The position numbers and the translations under genes are program-made. DNA of 45,310 nucleotides from contig CAKSWG010000016.1 of NCBI GenBank assembly GCA_934511465.1, forward strand, positions 1-45,310. Reading direction: 5' to 3'. This DNA is from an uncultured Faecalibacterium sp. GTDB lineage: Bacteria > Bacillota > Clostridia > Oscillospirales > Ruminococcaceae. Under the pieces are notes generated by a model. The model had not been told where the DNA came from. It saw nothing but the letters and a program-made list of their open reading frames with translations, and made no database searches. Position 1 is the first letter of the stretch, and every line of letters starts with the position of its first letter. Positions 9,065 to 17,648 of this stretch are shown here, in pieces.

Positions 9065-9385
9065 ATGGCACAGGAAAAACAGACGCCCGAAGAGCGCGAG
9101 GCAGAGCTTGCCCGGCGGGAAGCTGCCCTTGCGGCCCGGGAAGCGCAGCTTGCGCAGGAACAGGCGGAGCTGGCCGGGCAGAAGGCAGACTTTGAAGAGG
9201 GCAAAAAGAGCCTGCTGAACAACGGGGATAAGAATTTTGTGAACCCGAAGGAGAAAATTTACGATAAGTTTCCGCTGACAGTGCACCAGATGGATATTAT
9301 CATCGGGGTGCTGTTTGCACTGATCGTACTGTTCCTTGTGCTGGGCGTGACCCATACCAGCTTCTTTGGGCTGTTTGGAGGGTAA
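9065..9385 (+). CDS. Small coiled-coil, tail-anchored membrane protein
   Basis: The 106-aa product has an N-terminal Glu/Ala/Arg/Gln-rich heptad stretch (about 5-50, repeats of EAELARREAAL type) predicted to form a coiled coil. A polar middle follows, then one C-terminal transmembrane helix (DIIIGVLFALIVLFLVLGV, about 77-96) and a short glycine-rich tail. I recognise no named family. It would sit in the membrane with the coiled coil in the cytosol. ATG at 9065 is preceded by AGGAGGT at 6-nt spacing; the longer upstream frame lacks an RBS. It has its own weak promoter and stands alone. Confidence 0.7.
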   Translation: MAQEKQTPEEREAELARREAALAAREAQLAQEQAELAGQKADFEEGKKSLLNNGDKNFVNPKEKIYDKFPLTVHQMDIIIGVLFALIVLFLVLGVTHTSFFGLFGG

Positions 9386-9461
9386 ACTGCCCGCTTCACC
9401 GGACGATTGAAAATGTCCTCCGCTGACGCTCTGGACATATTATAGGAACTTTATTTTAACT

Positions 9462-9502
9462 GTGCACCAGAAAAATCTGCGGATTTTTCTGGTGCACTTT
9501 TT
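9462..9502. terminator. Strong terminator, perfect 16-bp stem
   Basis: GTGCACCAGAAAAATC pairs perfectly with GATTTTTCTGGTGCAC around a TGCG loop, followed by TTTTT. It ends transcription from the small membrane protein gene. Confidence 0.88.
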
Positions 9503-9623
9503 CACTGAAAGGGTCGGAAAGGTCAACATCAGGATGCGGCGAGGCGGTCTATTTCGGGATATATATTTGTTCGTGAAGCAGACTGTAGCTGCTTTTTCTT
9601 TGCCGCCGATTTGCGGGAAGTGA

Positions 9624-9652
9624 TTGCATTTCATCCGCAGTATGCGTATAAT
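9624..9652 (+). promoter_or_regulatory. Promoter of the TAXI receptor / GltS operon
   Basis: TTGCAT (9624-9629), 17-bp spacer, perfect TATAAT (9647-9652). Confidence 0.75.
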
Positions 9653-9703
9653 TTGGAGTAAAAGCTCTGTCGCAATGCGGCGGCAGGAAGAGGAGTGGTG
9701 ACC

Positions 9704-10684
9704 TTGAAAAAGAAGTGGCTCGCGGCGGCACTGGCAGGCATTCTGCTGGCAGCTGCGGTTCTGAGCGGATGCGCATCGACGGAAAAGGCCAAACGGCTGC
9801 GCTTTGGCGTGGCTGGCGAGGGCGGCATCTACCGGGAGTTCGGTGAGCGGTTCGCAGCATTGGAAAACGAGACGGACAACGGGCAGGTGGAGCTGAAGGC
9901 TACCGCCGGTTCCGCAGCGAACCTGCGCCTGCTGACCGGCGAATACCTGCAGCTGGCCATTGCACAGGCAGACCTTGTGCAGGATGCCTATGACCAGACC
10001 GGCATCTTTGCCGACGAGGAGGAGGACCGCGGCTTTGGTGCCGTGGCGGCGCTGTACACCGAGACCTGTCAGGTGGTGGTGCGGGCGGATTCCGACATCC
10101 GGTCCATTGAGGACCTGCATGGCAGGACGGTGAGCATTGGCGCGGAAGAATCCGGCTCGGAGCAGAACGCGCTGCAGATCTTATCTGCCTATGGTCTGAA
10201 CGACAAGATGGTGAGCATGGTAAACCTGAACTATGAGGATGCCGCTGCCCAGCTGAAGGCGGGCAGGGTGGATGCCATCTTTATGACGGTGGGCGCGCCC
10301 AGCCCGGTGCTGACCGCTCTGGCAGGCGAGTGCGATATCCGTCTGCTGAAGGTGGACGGTGCGGCGGCACAGCGCCTGATGAGCGCTTACAGCGCCTACA
10401 ACACGGTCACGCTGCCGGCAGGCACCTATCCCGGCCAGACGGAAGAGGTGCAGACGGTGGGCGTGAAAGCCGTTCTGCTGGCCAGCAACGCGCTGCCCGC
10501 AAAGCAGGTGCAGCAGCTGACGCAGCTTCTGTTCTCCAGCCGGGAAGGGCTGGAAGAGCAGCTGGGCATCCCGCTGGACCCGGAGGAAAACGCAGTAGAG
10601 GGCGTTGGCATCCCGTTCCATGCGGGCGCGGCCGCATACTATAAGGCGGCAGGAATTACGGTCGATCAAACGGCTGGGAACTGA
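9704..10684 (+). CDS. TAXI-family TRAP-type solute-binding lipoprotein
   Basis: A 326-aa extracytoplasmic solute receptor of the TAXI (TRAP-associated) family. MKKKWLAAALAGILLAAAVLSGC is a lipoprotein signal with lipobox LSGC (written here in pieces: K-rich start, Ala-rich core, LSGC). The mature part shows TAXI blocks: FGVAGEGGIYREFG, a GSAANLRLL segment, LAIAQADLVQDAY, VSIGAEESGSEQNALQIL and FMTVGAPSPVL. TAXI receptors bind glutamate/glutamine or dicarboxylates. Start: TTG at 9704 lies 8 nt after AGGAG and gives a normal leader; GTG at 9695 or 9698 are alternatives adding 2-3 residues. No TRAP membrane genes (DctQ/DctM) are nearby; a GltS-type symporter follows 14 nt downstream. Confidence 0.88.
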   Translation: MKKKWLAAALAGILLAAAVLSGCASTEKAKRLRFGVAGEGGIYREFGERFAALENETDNGQVELKATAGSAANLRLLTGEYLQLAIAQADLVQDAYDQTGIFADEEEDRGFGAVAALYTETCQVVVRADSDIRSIEDLHGRTVSIGAEESGSEQNALQILSAYGLNDKMVSMVNLNYEDAAAQLKAGRVDAIFMTVGAPSPVLTALAGECDIRLLKVDGAAAQRLMSAYSAYNTVTLPAGTYPGQTEEVQTVGVKAVLLASNALPAKQVQQLTQLLFSSREGLEEQLGIPLDPEENAVEGVGIPFHAGAAAYYKAAGITVDQTAGN

Positions 10685-10698
10685 GGGAAAGTAGAGCA

Positions 10699-11886
10699 AT
10701 GAAGATCGAATTGGATATGTATCAGACACTGGCCGTTGCCGTGCTGGTGCTGATGCTGGGCAAATTTTTGCGGGCAAGGGTGCAGGTGCTGGAACGCTTC
10801 TGCATTCCGGCCCCGGTCATTGGCGGCGTGCTGTTCGCCATTTTTACCTGCGTGTGCTATGTGACCGGCGTTGCCGAGTTTGCATTTGATGATATTTTAA
10901 AGGAAGTCTGCATGGTGATGTTCTTCACCTCGGTGGGCTTTCAGGCAAACCTCAAGGTGCTGAAAAGCGGCGGAAGAGCGATGATCGTGTTTCTGGGCGT
11001 GGTCATCGTGCTGATCGTCAGCCAGAACTTTGTGGCCGTGGGGCTGGCAAAGCTGCTGGGCGTGGATGCGCTGGTGGGCCTTTGCACCGGCTCCATCCCC
11101 ATGGTGGGCGGCCACGGCACCGCCGGTGCCTTTGGCCCGGTGCTGGAGGACTTTGGCATTCAGGGTGCCACCACCCTGTGTACGGCAGCGGCCACCTATG
11201 GCCTGATCGCGGGCAGCATGATGGGCGGCCCCATCGGCAAGATGCTCATTGAGCGGCACAACCTGCTGGCCACGGTGGTGCCGGAGGATGACAGTCTGCT
11301 GGTGGAAGAAGAAATGAAGCACGAGCGCCACACTACCATGTACCCGGCGGCAAGCTTTCAGCTGATCGTCGCCATGGGCATCGGCACGGTGCTGTCCAGA
11401 CTTCTGAGCCTGACGGGTATGACCTTCCCCATCTATATCGGTGCCATGATCGCGGCGGCGATCATCCGCAATGTGGGCGAATACAGCGGCCAGTACACCG
11501 TGTATATGGGCGAGATCAACGATATTGGCGGCATCTGCCTTTCGCTGTTCCTGGGCATGGCGATGATCACCCTGAAGCTATGGCAGCTGGCAGAGCTGGC
11601 CCTGCCGCTGATCGTGCTGCTGGCCGGGCAGACCCTGTTCATGATTTTGTATGTGGTGCTGGTGGTGTTCAACATCATGGGCCGCGACTACGATGCGGCG
11701 GTCATCGTATCCGGCACCTGCGGCTTTGGCATGGGTGCAACGCCCAACGCCATGGCCAACATGCAGGCCATCTGCGATAAATATTCGCCCTCGGTCAAGG
11801 CGTATCTGCTGATCCCGCTGGTGGGCAGTCTGTTTGCGGACTTCCTGAACAGTCTGGTCATTACGGTGTTCATCAATTTTATCTGA
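10699..11886 (+). CDS. gltS: GltS-type sodium/glutamate symporter (ESS family)
   Basis: A 395-aa membrane protein with about 10-12 helices. The glycine-rich re-entrant signature GSIPMVGGHGTAGAFGP (about 132-148) matches the GltS pore motif, and a second such region lies near GTCGFGMGATPNAMANMQAI. ESS carriers import glutamate with Na+. It is the second gene of an operon with a TAXI receptor just upstream and a His-rich small protein just downstream. ESS carriers are normally single-component, so the receptor partner is unusual. The start ATG at 10699 has only a weak RBS and may depend on translational coupling. Confidence 0.9.
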   Translation: MKIELDMYQTLAVAVLVLMLGKFLRARVQVLERFCIPAPVIGGVLFAIFTCVCYVTGVAEFAFDDILKEVCMVMFFTSVGFQANLKVLKSGGRAMIVFLGVVIVLIVSQNFVAVGLAKLLGVDALVGLCTGSIPMVGGHGTAGAFGPVLEDFGIQGATTLCTAAATYGLIAGSMMGGPIGKMLIERHNLLATVVPEDDSLLVEEEMKHERHTTMYPAASFQLIVAMGIGTVLSRLLSLTGMTFPIYIGAMIAAAIIRNVGEYSGQYTVYMGEINDIGGICLSLFLGMAMITLKLWQLAELALPLIVLLAGQTLFMILYVVLVVFNIMGRDYDAAVIVSGTCGFGMGATPNAMANMQAICDKYSPSVKAYLLIPLVGSLFADFLNSLVITVFINFI

Positions 11887-11938
11887 GAGTGTATCTGGCG
11901 GTCCGGGCGGAGAGCCGCACCGGGAAAGGAGACGTGAA

Positions 11939-12142
11939 ATGTCGCTTTATCACCATCTGAAAACGTGGCTCGGAAAAAAGCAGGAGCATCCCCATGAGGA
12001 AGAAACCGTGGCCGTGCCGGAGATCCATACCGGCAAGGTGGCACATCATACGGATGCAGACGGCACTCCGGCGGCAGATAAGCCGATCCACTACGATAAC
12101 GTAGCTATCCCGGAAGTGCATATCCACCCGAGACGCAAATAA
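11939..12142 (+). CDS. Small His-rich protein in the TAXI-GltS operon
   Basis: The 67-aa hydrophilic product has 10 histidines and a near-repeat, VAVPEIH (25-31) and VAIPEVH (55-61). It has no signal peptide or membrane segment, so it should be cytosolic. I know no family for it. ATG at 11939 has AAAGGAG 6-12 nt upstream. Its position after the symporter suggests a role tied to that transporter, perhaps metal or substrate related, but that is a guess. Confidence 0.6.
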   Translation: MSLYHHLKTWLGKKQEHPHEEETVAVPEIHTGKVAHHTDADGTPAADKPIHYDNVAIPEVHIHPRRK

Positions 12143-12161
12143 CTCCTAGCGTGAAAAGGCG

Positions 12162-12189
12162 TTTGTCGCGGCCCGCAGGCCGCGACAAA
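12162..12189. terminator. Perfect 12-bp hairpin after the His-rich gene
   Basis: TTTGTCGCGGCC pairs with GGCCGCGACAAA around CGCA. No good T-tract follows on the plus strand, so termination here may be weak; a stronger terminator stands at 12266. Confidence 0.5.
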
Positions 12190-12265
12190 TACAAATAAAA
12201 AAGAATAGTTCCACGCCGGACAGCCCGGAGCAAATGCACAGGCTGTTCCGGATCACAGGAAGCAG

Positions 12266-12303
12266 AAAAGCTCCCGTCCATCATCAGGACGGGAGCTTTT
12301 TTG
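12266..12303. terminator. Bidirectional terminator between convergent operons
   Basis: AAAAGCTCCCGTCC pairs perfectly with GGACGGGAGCTTTT around a 7-nt loop, with a T-tract on both strands. It serves the TAXI-GltS operon (plus) and the NCS2 permease (minus). Confidence 0.88.
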
Positions 12304-12323
12304 CTTGCGGTAAGATCGGCGGC

Positions 12324-13694
12324 TTAGAGGAACACGTACTTGAGGATGAACAGCACGGTCAGCACGTACATCAGCGGGCTGATCTTCTTTTCCTTGGCCT
12401 TGCCGGTGGCGACATTGATGATGGTCCAGGAAATGACGCCGATGGCGATGCCCTCAGAGATGCTGTAGGCAGTGGGCATGGCCAGAATGGTGAGGAAGGC
12501 GGGGATGCCCTCGCTGGGGTCGTTGAAGTCGATCTTGACGGCAGAGCCCATCATGTAGAAGCCCACGATGATCAGGGCGGGAGCCGTTGCAAAGGACGGG
12601 ATGGTGAGGAACAGCGGGCTGAAGATGGTGGCCAGCAGGAACAGGATGCCGGTGGTCATAGCGGTCAGACCGGTGCGGCCGCCCTCGGTGACGCCGGAAG
12701 CGCTCTCCACGAAGGTGGTGGTGGTGGAAGTGCCCAGCACAGCGCCTGCGCAGGTGGCGATGGAGTCTGCCATCAGTGCACCCTTGATGTGGGGCAGCTT
12801 GCCGTCCTCATCCAGCATGTCGGCCTTGGAAGCAACACCGATCAGGGTGCCCAGCGTATCGAACAGGTCAACGAACAGGAAGGAGAACATGACGGCAAAG
12901 AAGTTCAAAAGGCCAACGCCGGAGAAATCGGTCTTGAACACCTGACCAAAGGTCTTGCCCAGCGCGGAGAAGTCGAAGCTGACGAATGCGGTGGGAATGA
13001 CGGAGTACATGCCTGCATCGGCGTTCGGCACATAGATGCCGGCGATCTCGCAGAGGATGCCCAGCACCCAAGTGATCAGGATGCCGTACAGGATGCCGCC
13101 CTTGACCTTCTTTACCAGCAGAACGGCGGTGATGACCACACCGATCAGGGCCAGAATGGCACCCACGCCCACGCTGGAGAAGGTGTCGCCCTTGAAGTGC
13201 TGGTAGGTGACGAGCGTGGAGTCGCTGTTGACGATCAGCTTTGCATTTTGCAGGCCGACGAAAGCAACGAACAGGCCGATGCCCACGCTCACAGCGCTTT
13301 TCAGGGTCATGGGGATGGCGTTGAAGATGCCCTCGCGCACATTGGTGAGGGACAGCACGATGAAGATGATGCCTTCCACAAAGACGGCCATCAGGGCCAG
13401 CTGCCAGCTGTAGCCCATGGTGAGAACGACCGTGTAGGAGAAGTAGGCGTTCAGGCCCATGCCGGGAGCCAGTGCAAACGGGTAGTTGGCAAGCAGGGCC
13501 ATGAGCGCGGTGCCAACGAAGGATGCCAGCGCAGTGGCGATCAGAACAGCCTCAGAATCCATGCCGGAAGCGGACAGGATGTTGGGGTTGACCGCAAGGA
13601 TGTAGGCCATGGTCATGAAGGTGGTAATACCAGCCATGATCTCGGTCTTGGCATCGGTGTGGTTTTCTTTCAGGTGAAAGATGTTTTCTAACAT
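12324..13694 (-). CDS. NCS2-family purine (guanine/hypoxanthine/adenine) permease
   Basis: A 456-aa permease of the AzgA/PbuG branch of NCS2 (COG2252), about 12-14 helices, starting MLENIFHLKENHTDAKTEIMAGITTFMTMAYIL in segments typical of the family (TEIMAGITTFMTMAYIL, NPNILSASGMD, APGMGLNAYF). The NPNIL and PGMGLNA blocks are the family's diagnostic motifs. It imports purine bases by proton symport. Start ATG at 13694 (minus) has AGGAGG 6 nt upstream; the longer upstream frame is not supported. No purine riboswitch aptamer was recognised in the short leader. Monocistronic. Confidence 0.92.
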   Translation of the reverse strand: MLENIFHLKENHTDAKTEIMAGITTFMTMAYILAVNPNILSASGMDSEAVLIATALASFVGTALMALLANYPFALAPGMGLNAYFSYTVVLTMGYSWQLALMAVFVEGIIFIVLSLTNVREGIFNAIPMTLKSAVSVGIGLFVAFVGLQNAKLIVNSDSTLVTYQHFKGDTFSSVGVGAILALIGVVITAVLLVKKVKGGILYGILITWVLGILCEIAGIYVPNADAGMYSVIPTAFVSFDFSALGKTFGQVFKTDFSGVGLLNFFAVMFSFLFVDLFDTLGTLIGVASKADMLDEDGKLPHIKGALMADSIATCAGAVLGTSTTTTFVESASGVTEGGRTGLTAMTTGILFLLATIFSPLFLTIPSFATAPALIIVGFYMMGSAVKIDFNDPSEGIPAFLTILAMPTAYSISEGIAIGVISWTIINVATGKAKEKKISPLMYVLTVLFILKYVFL

Positions 13695-13722
13695 GAAGAA
13701 CCTCCTGATTTGAATAAAACAT

Positions 13723-13743
13723 CCCGTCTGTGCGTGAGACGGG
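13723..13743 (-). promoter_or_regulatory. Hairpin in the purine permease leader
   Basis: On the minus strand CCCGTCT pairs with AGACGGG around a 7-nt loop and is followed by ATGTTTTATT, between the promoter and the RBS. It may be a weak attenuator. Confidence 0.4.
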
Positions 13744-13758
13744 AAAAGAACAGAACCT

Positions 13759-13788
13759 ATTGTAGCATTTTCGGCGCGGGTTTGTCCA
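13759..13788 (-). promoter_or_regulatory. Promoter of the purine permease gene
   Basis: Minus strand: TGGACA (13788-13783), 18-bp spacer, TACAAT (13764-13759). Confidence 0.65.
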
Positions 13789-13903
13789 CAGAATAAACAC
13801 ACTTTTTTCATTTTTTGTCCAAAACTGGCGAATGAGTATGACTTTAACACTTTTCGAGGACTTTGCCACAAGTTCCGTGTGAAGAAAATACAGGATTTTT
13901 GAG

Positions 13904-13932
13904 ATGCGCGATGATGCGCATTCTTTTTGACA
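13904..13932 (+). promoter_or_regulatory. Inverted repeat next to a TTGACA box ahead of the phage cassette
   Basis: ATGCGC-gatgat-GCGCAT (13904-13921) is a perfect 6-bp inverted repeat directly followed by a consensus TTGACA (13927-13932). No good -10 box lies 16-18 bp further on, so a promoter is only possible. The repeat could be an operator. The rest of 13789-14050 shows nothing else. Confidence 0.3.
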
Positions 13933-14075
13933 CATAAACTATACGAAATGGAATTTAAACTGGAAAATCTACCCTGCGGGCCCTAAAAAGTACACACTGT
14001 CGGGATGGTGCTGCCGGTGGTATCCTTTTGCCATAGCCCAGCACACGAGGACAGAAAGGAGCTGATATCCACACC

Positions 14076-14357
14076 ATGGACCAGACAAAACAGGCCAAAG
14101 GACTGACAAGCCTGAGCCGTGCCACAGACACCCTGAGCACCCTGCTGGCACAGCAGGTCCGGGAACTGAACGCCCGCCAGAAGGCGGCAAAAAGGGAAGG
14201 CGCATCCAGCGCGGGCACCATGAAGGACCTGAAGGAAGCCACGGCGGTGCTCAAGGATCTGGCCGGAGTGGCCAAGACCCTGAACGATCAGGGCGCACAG
14301 GCAGAGGGTGCCGAGTGCGGCGTGGTGCTGCTGCCGCAAGTGGAGGAAGAAGCATGA
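14076..14357 (+). CDS. Putative small terminase subunit or packaging-associated protein
   Basis: The 93-aa product is mostly helical and charged, with likely helices at about 14-40 and 48-72 (TMKDLKEATAVLKDLAGVAKTL). I see no clear helix-turn-helix. The call rests on position: first gene of the cassette, overlapping the large terminase start as ATGA, where small terminases are normally found. AAAGGAG lies about 14 nt before the ATG, rather far. A different small phage protein is possible. Confidence 0.5.
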   Translation: MDQTKQAKGLTSLSRATDTLSTLLAQQVRELNARQKAAKREGASSAGTMKDLKEATAVLKDLAGVAKTLNDQGAQAEGAECGVVLLPQVEEEA

Positions 14358-15802
14358 GCATGGTACAAACAAGAGCGCCGGTGGTCTGGCGGCCCCAGCC
14401 GCGGCAGGCCGAGTTCATGCGCCGTCCGGAGCCGGAAGCGCTGTACGGCGGCGCGGCAGGCGGCGGCAAAAGCGATGCGCTCATCATTGAAGCGCTGCGG
14501 CAGGTGCACATCCCGCATTACAGGGCGTTGATCCTGCGCAAAACTTACCCGCAATTATCCGATCTGGTGGACAAAAGTCAGGCATACTACCGCAGGGCTT
14601 TTCCGCAGGCGCAGTACAACGCCACCACCCATGTGTGGAACTTCCCCAGCGGGGCGAAAATTTATTTTGGCTCCATGCAGTACACCAAGGACCGCACCAA
14701 TTATCAGGGCAAGGCGTTCGATTTTATCGGCTTTGACGAGCTGACCCACTTTGAATGGGAAGAGTACAGCTACATGATGAGCCGCAACCGTCCCACCGGC
14801 CCGGGCACCCGGGTGTACATGCGGGCTACCACCAATCCCGGCGGCATCGGCCACGGGTGGGTGAAGGCACGGTTTATCACGCCGGCACCGCCCGGCACGC
14901 CCATCACCGAGGAATATACCGTCAAGCTGCCGGACGGCACCGAGCAGAAATTGCAGCGCTCGCGGGTGTTCATCCCGTCCAGCATTTTTGATAACCCGGC
15001 GCTGCTGGCCAACGACCCCGGCTACCTTGCAAGCCTTGCGGGAATGCCGGAAGCGGAAAAGCAGGCGCTGCTCTACGGCAGCTGGGACAGCTTTTCCGGG
15101 CAGGTGTTCACCGAGTGGCGCAACGACCCGGCTCATTATGAGGACCAGCGCTGGACCCACGTGGTGGCACCGTTCAGCATCCCAAAGCACTGGCAGCTGT
15201 ACCGCGGGTTCGACTTTGGCTTTGCAAAGCCCTTCTCGGTGGGATGGTACGCCGCCGACGAGGATGGCAGGCTGTACCGTATCAAGGAGCTGTACGGCTG
15301 CACCGGCCGGCCCAACGAGGGCCTGCGCATCGACCCGGTGGAGCAGGCCCGGCGCATCCGGGAAGCAGAACAGAACGACCCGCTTTTGCGCGGCAGGGTG
15401 ATCCACGGCATTGCGGACCCGGCCATCTTTGATGAGAGCCGCGGCGAGAGCATTGCCTCCATGATGGAGCGTGCGCCCAACTTCCTGCACTGGACCCCGG
15501 GCGACCACACGCGCCTTGCGGGCAAGATGCAGTTCCACTACCGGCTGAATTTTGACGCGGACGGCAGGTCGATGTTTCAGGTGTTCAGCACGTGCAGGCA
15601 CTTCATCCGTACCATCCCGAACCTTGTGTACGATGAGAGCAATGTGGAGGATATCGACACCCGGCAGGAGGACCACATTTACGACGAATGCCGGTATGTG
15701 CTGATGGAAAACCCCATCAGTCCGCCGGTGCGGTGCGCTGCGCCGCCCATGCCCGACGACCCGCTGGAACTGCACAAGCGGGCAAGATTTTACAGGATCT
15801 AA
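14354..15802 (+). CDS. Phage terminase large subunit (ATPase-nuclease)
   Basis: The 482-aa product has Walker A GGAAGGGKS (32-40), Walker B FDFIGFDE (122-129) followed by LTHFEWEEY, and a coupling region around RATTNPGGIGH (about 158). The C-terminal RNase H-like nuclease begins near residue 284 with the acidic FDFG and continues with ADPAIFDES. It pumps DNA into the procapsid and cuts it. ATG at 14354 overlaps the previous stop (ATGA) and follows GGAGGAAG; a longer upstream frame is not needed. Both ATPase and nuclease residues look intact. Confidence 0.94.
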   Translation: MSMVQTRAPVVWRPQPRQAEFMRRPEPEALYGGAAGGGKSDALIIEALRQVHIPHYRALILRKTYPQLSDLVDKSQAYYRRAFPQAQYNATTHVWNFPSGAKIYFGSMQYTKDRTNYQGKAFDFIGFDELTHFEWEEYSYMMSRNRPTGPGTRVYMRATTNPGGIGHGWVKARFITPAPPGTPITEEYTVKLPDGTEQKLQRSRVFIPSSIFDNPALLANDPGYLASLAGMPEAEKQALLYGSWDSFSGQVFTEWRNDPAHYEDQRWTHVVAPFSIPKHWQLYRGFDFGFAKPFSVGWYAADEDGRLYRIKELYGCTGRPNEGLRIDPVEQARRIREAEQNDPLLRGRVIHGIADPAIFDESRGESIASMMERAPNFLHWTPGDHTRLAGKMQFHYRLNFDADGRSMFQVFSTCRHFIRTIPNLVYDESNVEDIDTRQEDHIYDECRYVLMENPISPPVRCAAPPMPDDPLELHKRARFYRI

Positions 15803-15814
15803 AGGAGAAACGCG

Positions 15815-17629
15815 ATGGACGATTACAAGAACGAGGCTTTGCCGGTGGGCGAAGCACAGGTGGCCGAGGCCATGCAGACATTGCAGCGGTACAAGGCCGG
15901 CAAGGCGGCACTGGACAAGCGCATTGTGGACAATGAGCTGTGGTTCCGCATGGGCCACTGGAAGAACTACAAAAACCCCATGATGCCCGGCAAGGCCCAG
16001 CCTTCCAGCGGGTGGCTGTTCAACAGCATTGCCAATAAACATGCCGATGCCATGGACAACTACCCGGAACCCAATGTGCTGCCGCGGGCCGCTGACGACG
16101 AGGATACCGCGCGGGCGCTTTCCAGCGTATTGCCGGTGGTACTGGAACAGGCCGACTACGAGCAGGTGTACAGCGATTGCTGGTGGCGCAAGCTCAAGAC
16201 CGGCACCGGTGTGACCGGCATCTTCTGGGACCCGAACCTGCGCGGCGGCATTGGCGACATTGCGGTGCGCAGCATGAACCTGCTGATGCTCTACTGGGAG
16301 CCGGGTGCGGCGGATATTCAGCAGTCGCCGGACTTTTTCAGCCTGAGCTTGGAAGATACGGCACGGCTGTGTGCACAGTACCCGCAGCTGAAAGGCCGCA
16401 CCGCCAGCGTTGTGGATGTGCCCCGGTACATCCACGACGAAGGGCAGGATGCCAGCACCAAGAGCGTGGTGGTGGACTGGTATTATAAGCGCCCGGACGC
16501 CAATGGCCGCATGGTGCTGCACTACTGCAAGTTCTGCAACGGGGTGGTGCTGTACGCCAGCCAGAACGACCCGCAACTTGCCGAACGAGGGCTGTACGAC
16601 CACGGCCAGTATCCCTTTGTGTTCGACCCGCTGTTCGTGGAGGAGGACAGCCCGGCGGGCTTTGGCTACATCGACGTGATGAAGGACTGCCAGACCGCCA
16701 TCGACCGCATGAACCACGCCATGGACGAGAACGTGCTGCTGAGCGCAAAGCAGCGGTATGTGCTCAGCGACACGGCAGGCGTGAATGAGGAAGAGCTGGC
16801 CGATCTCAGCCGGGACATCGTGCATGTGGTGGGCCGTCTGAACGACGACAGCTTCCGGCCTTTGCAGACGGCGGGATTGCAGGGCAACAGCCTGAGTTAC
16901 CGCCAGAGCCGCATTGAGGAGCTGAAAGAGATCAGCGGCAACCGCGATATGACGCAGGGCGGCACCACCGGCGGCGTGACCGCTGCCAGTGCCATTGCGG
17001 CCTTGCAGGAGGCGGGCTCGAAGCTGAGCCGTGACATGCTCAAGAGCGCCTACCGCGCCTTTTCCAAGCAGTGCTACCTGATCATTGAGCTGATGCGCCA
17101 GTTCTACGACGAGCAGCGGGTATTCCGCATCGTAGGGGCCGGGGGCGAGAACCGGTTCGTGCCCTTCTCCGCTGCGGCGCTGCGGGCCGTGCCCGGCGGC
17201 AGCGTGGGCGGCGTGGAACTGGGCAGCCGGGAACCCATTTTTGACATCGTGGTAAGCGCTGCCAAGAAGAGCACCTTCAGCCGCCTTTCCCAGAACGAGA
17301 CGGCCAAGGAGTGCTACCAGCTGGGTTTCTTCCAGCCGGAAAATGCCGACGCTGCCCTTGCGGCGCTGGACATGATGGACTTTGAGGGGATTGAGAAGGT
17401 GCGCCAGCGGGTGCAGCAGAACGGTACCCTTGCCCGGCAGCTGGCCCAGATGCAGCAGCAGATGGCACAGATGGCGGCAGTGATCGCCCGGCAGGGCTCC
17501 GGCCCCGCAGAACCGGTCCGCAGTGCAGACGGTACGCCTGCACAAAAGGACGGGCAGGCGGTCAAGCTGGCGGGCCTTGGCAGCACGCTGCCGGTAGCCG
17601 CTGCCGCAAAAGCCATGAATGTACATTAA
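15815..17629 (+). CDS. Phage portal protein (podovirus/P22-like type)
   Basis: A 604-aa portal that forms the 12-fold ring where DNA enters and leaves the head. Long alternating alpha/beta portal core: FRMGHWKNY, SSGWLFNSIANKHADAMDNYPEPNVLPR, GTGVTGIFWD and a helical region IDVMKDCQTAIDRMNHAMDENVL. The C-terminal 120 residues are Gln-rich (RQLAQMQQQMAQMAAV), probably a coiled barrel. Size is larger than HK97-type portals (about 400) and near P22-like ones (about 700). ATG at 15815 follows AAAGGAG; 12 nt after terL. Confidence 0.88.
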   Translation: MDDYKNEALPVGEAQVAEAMQTLQRYKAGKAALDKRIVDNELWFRMGHWKNYKNPMMPGKAQPSSGWLFNSIANKHADAMDNYPEPNVLPRAADDEDTARALSSVLPVVLEQADYEQVYSDCWWRKLKTGTGVTGIFWDPNLRGGIGDIAVRSMNLLMLYWEPGAADIQQSPDFFSLSLEDTARLCAQYPQLKGRTASVVDVPRYIHDEGQDASTKSVVVDWYYKRPDANGRMVLHYCKFCNGVVLYASQNDPQLAERGLYDHGQYPFVFDPLFVEEDSPAGFGYIDVMKDCQTAIDRMNHAMDENVLLSAKQRYVLSDTAGVNEEELADLSRDIVHVVGRLNDDSFRPLQTAGLQGNSLSYRQSRIEELKEISGNRDMTQGGTTGGVTAASAIAALQEAGSKLSRDMLKSAYRAFSKQCYLIIELMRQFYDEQRVFRIVGAGGENRFVPFSAAALRAVPGGSVGGVELGSREPIFDIVVSAAKKSTFSRLSQNETAKECYQLGFFQPENADAALAALDMMDFEGIEKVRQRVQQNGTLARQLAQMQQQMAQMAAVIARQGSGPAEPVRSADGTPAQKDGQAVKLAGLGSTLPVAAAAKAMNVH

Positions 17630-17648
17630 AAAGAAGGAGGTGAAACCT

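Noticed and set aside
12234..13691. 485-codon plus-strand frame opposite the purine permease
   Set aside because: The minus-strand permease is unmistakable; the plus-strand translation is Gly/Asp/His-rich without similarity.
13695..13790. Purine riboswitch ahead of the NCS2 permease
   Set aside because: The leader after the promoter is short and lacks the three-way-junction consensus; only a 7-bp hairpin is seen.
14000..14075. Left attachment site of the phage island
   Set aside because: No tRNA gene and no copy of the tRNA-His fragment is present at this edge, so no direct-repeat pair can be drawn.
14555..17626. Very long minus-strand open frame (1023 codons) across terminase and portal genes
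   Set aside because: It is antisense to well-recognised phage genes; long antisense frames are expected in GC-rich DNA with few stop codons, and its translation has no family resemblance.
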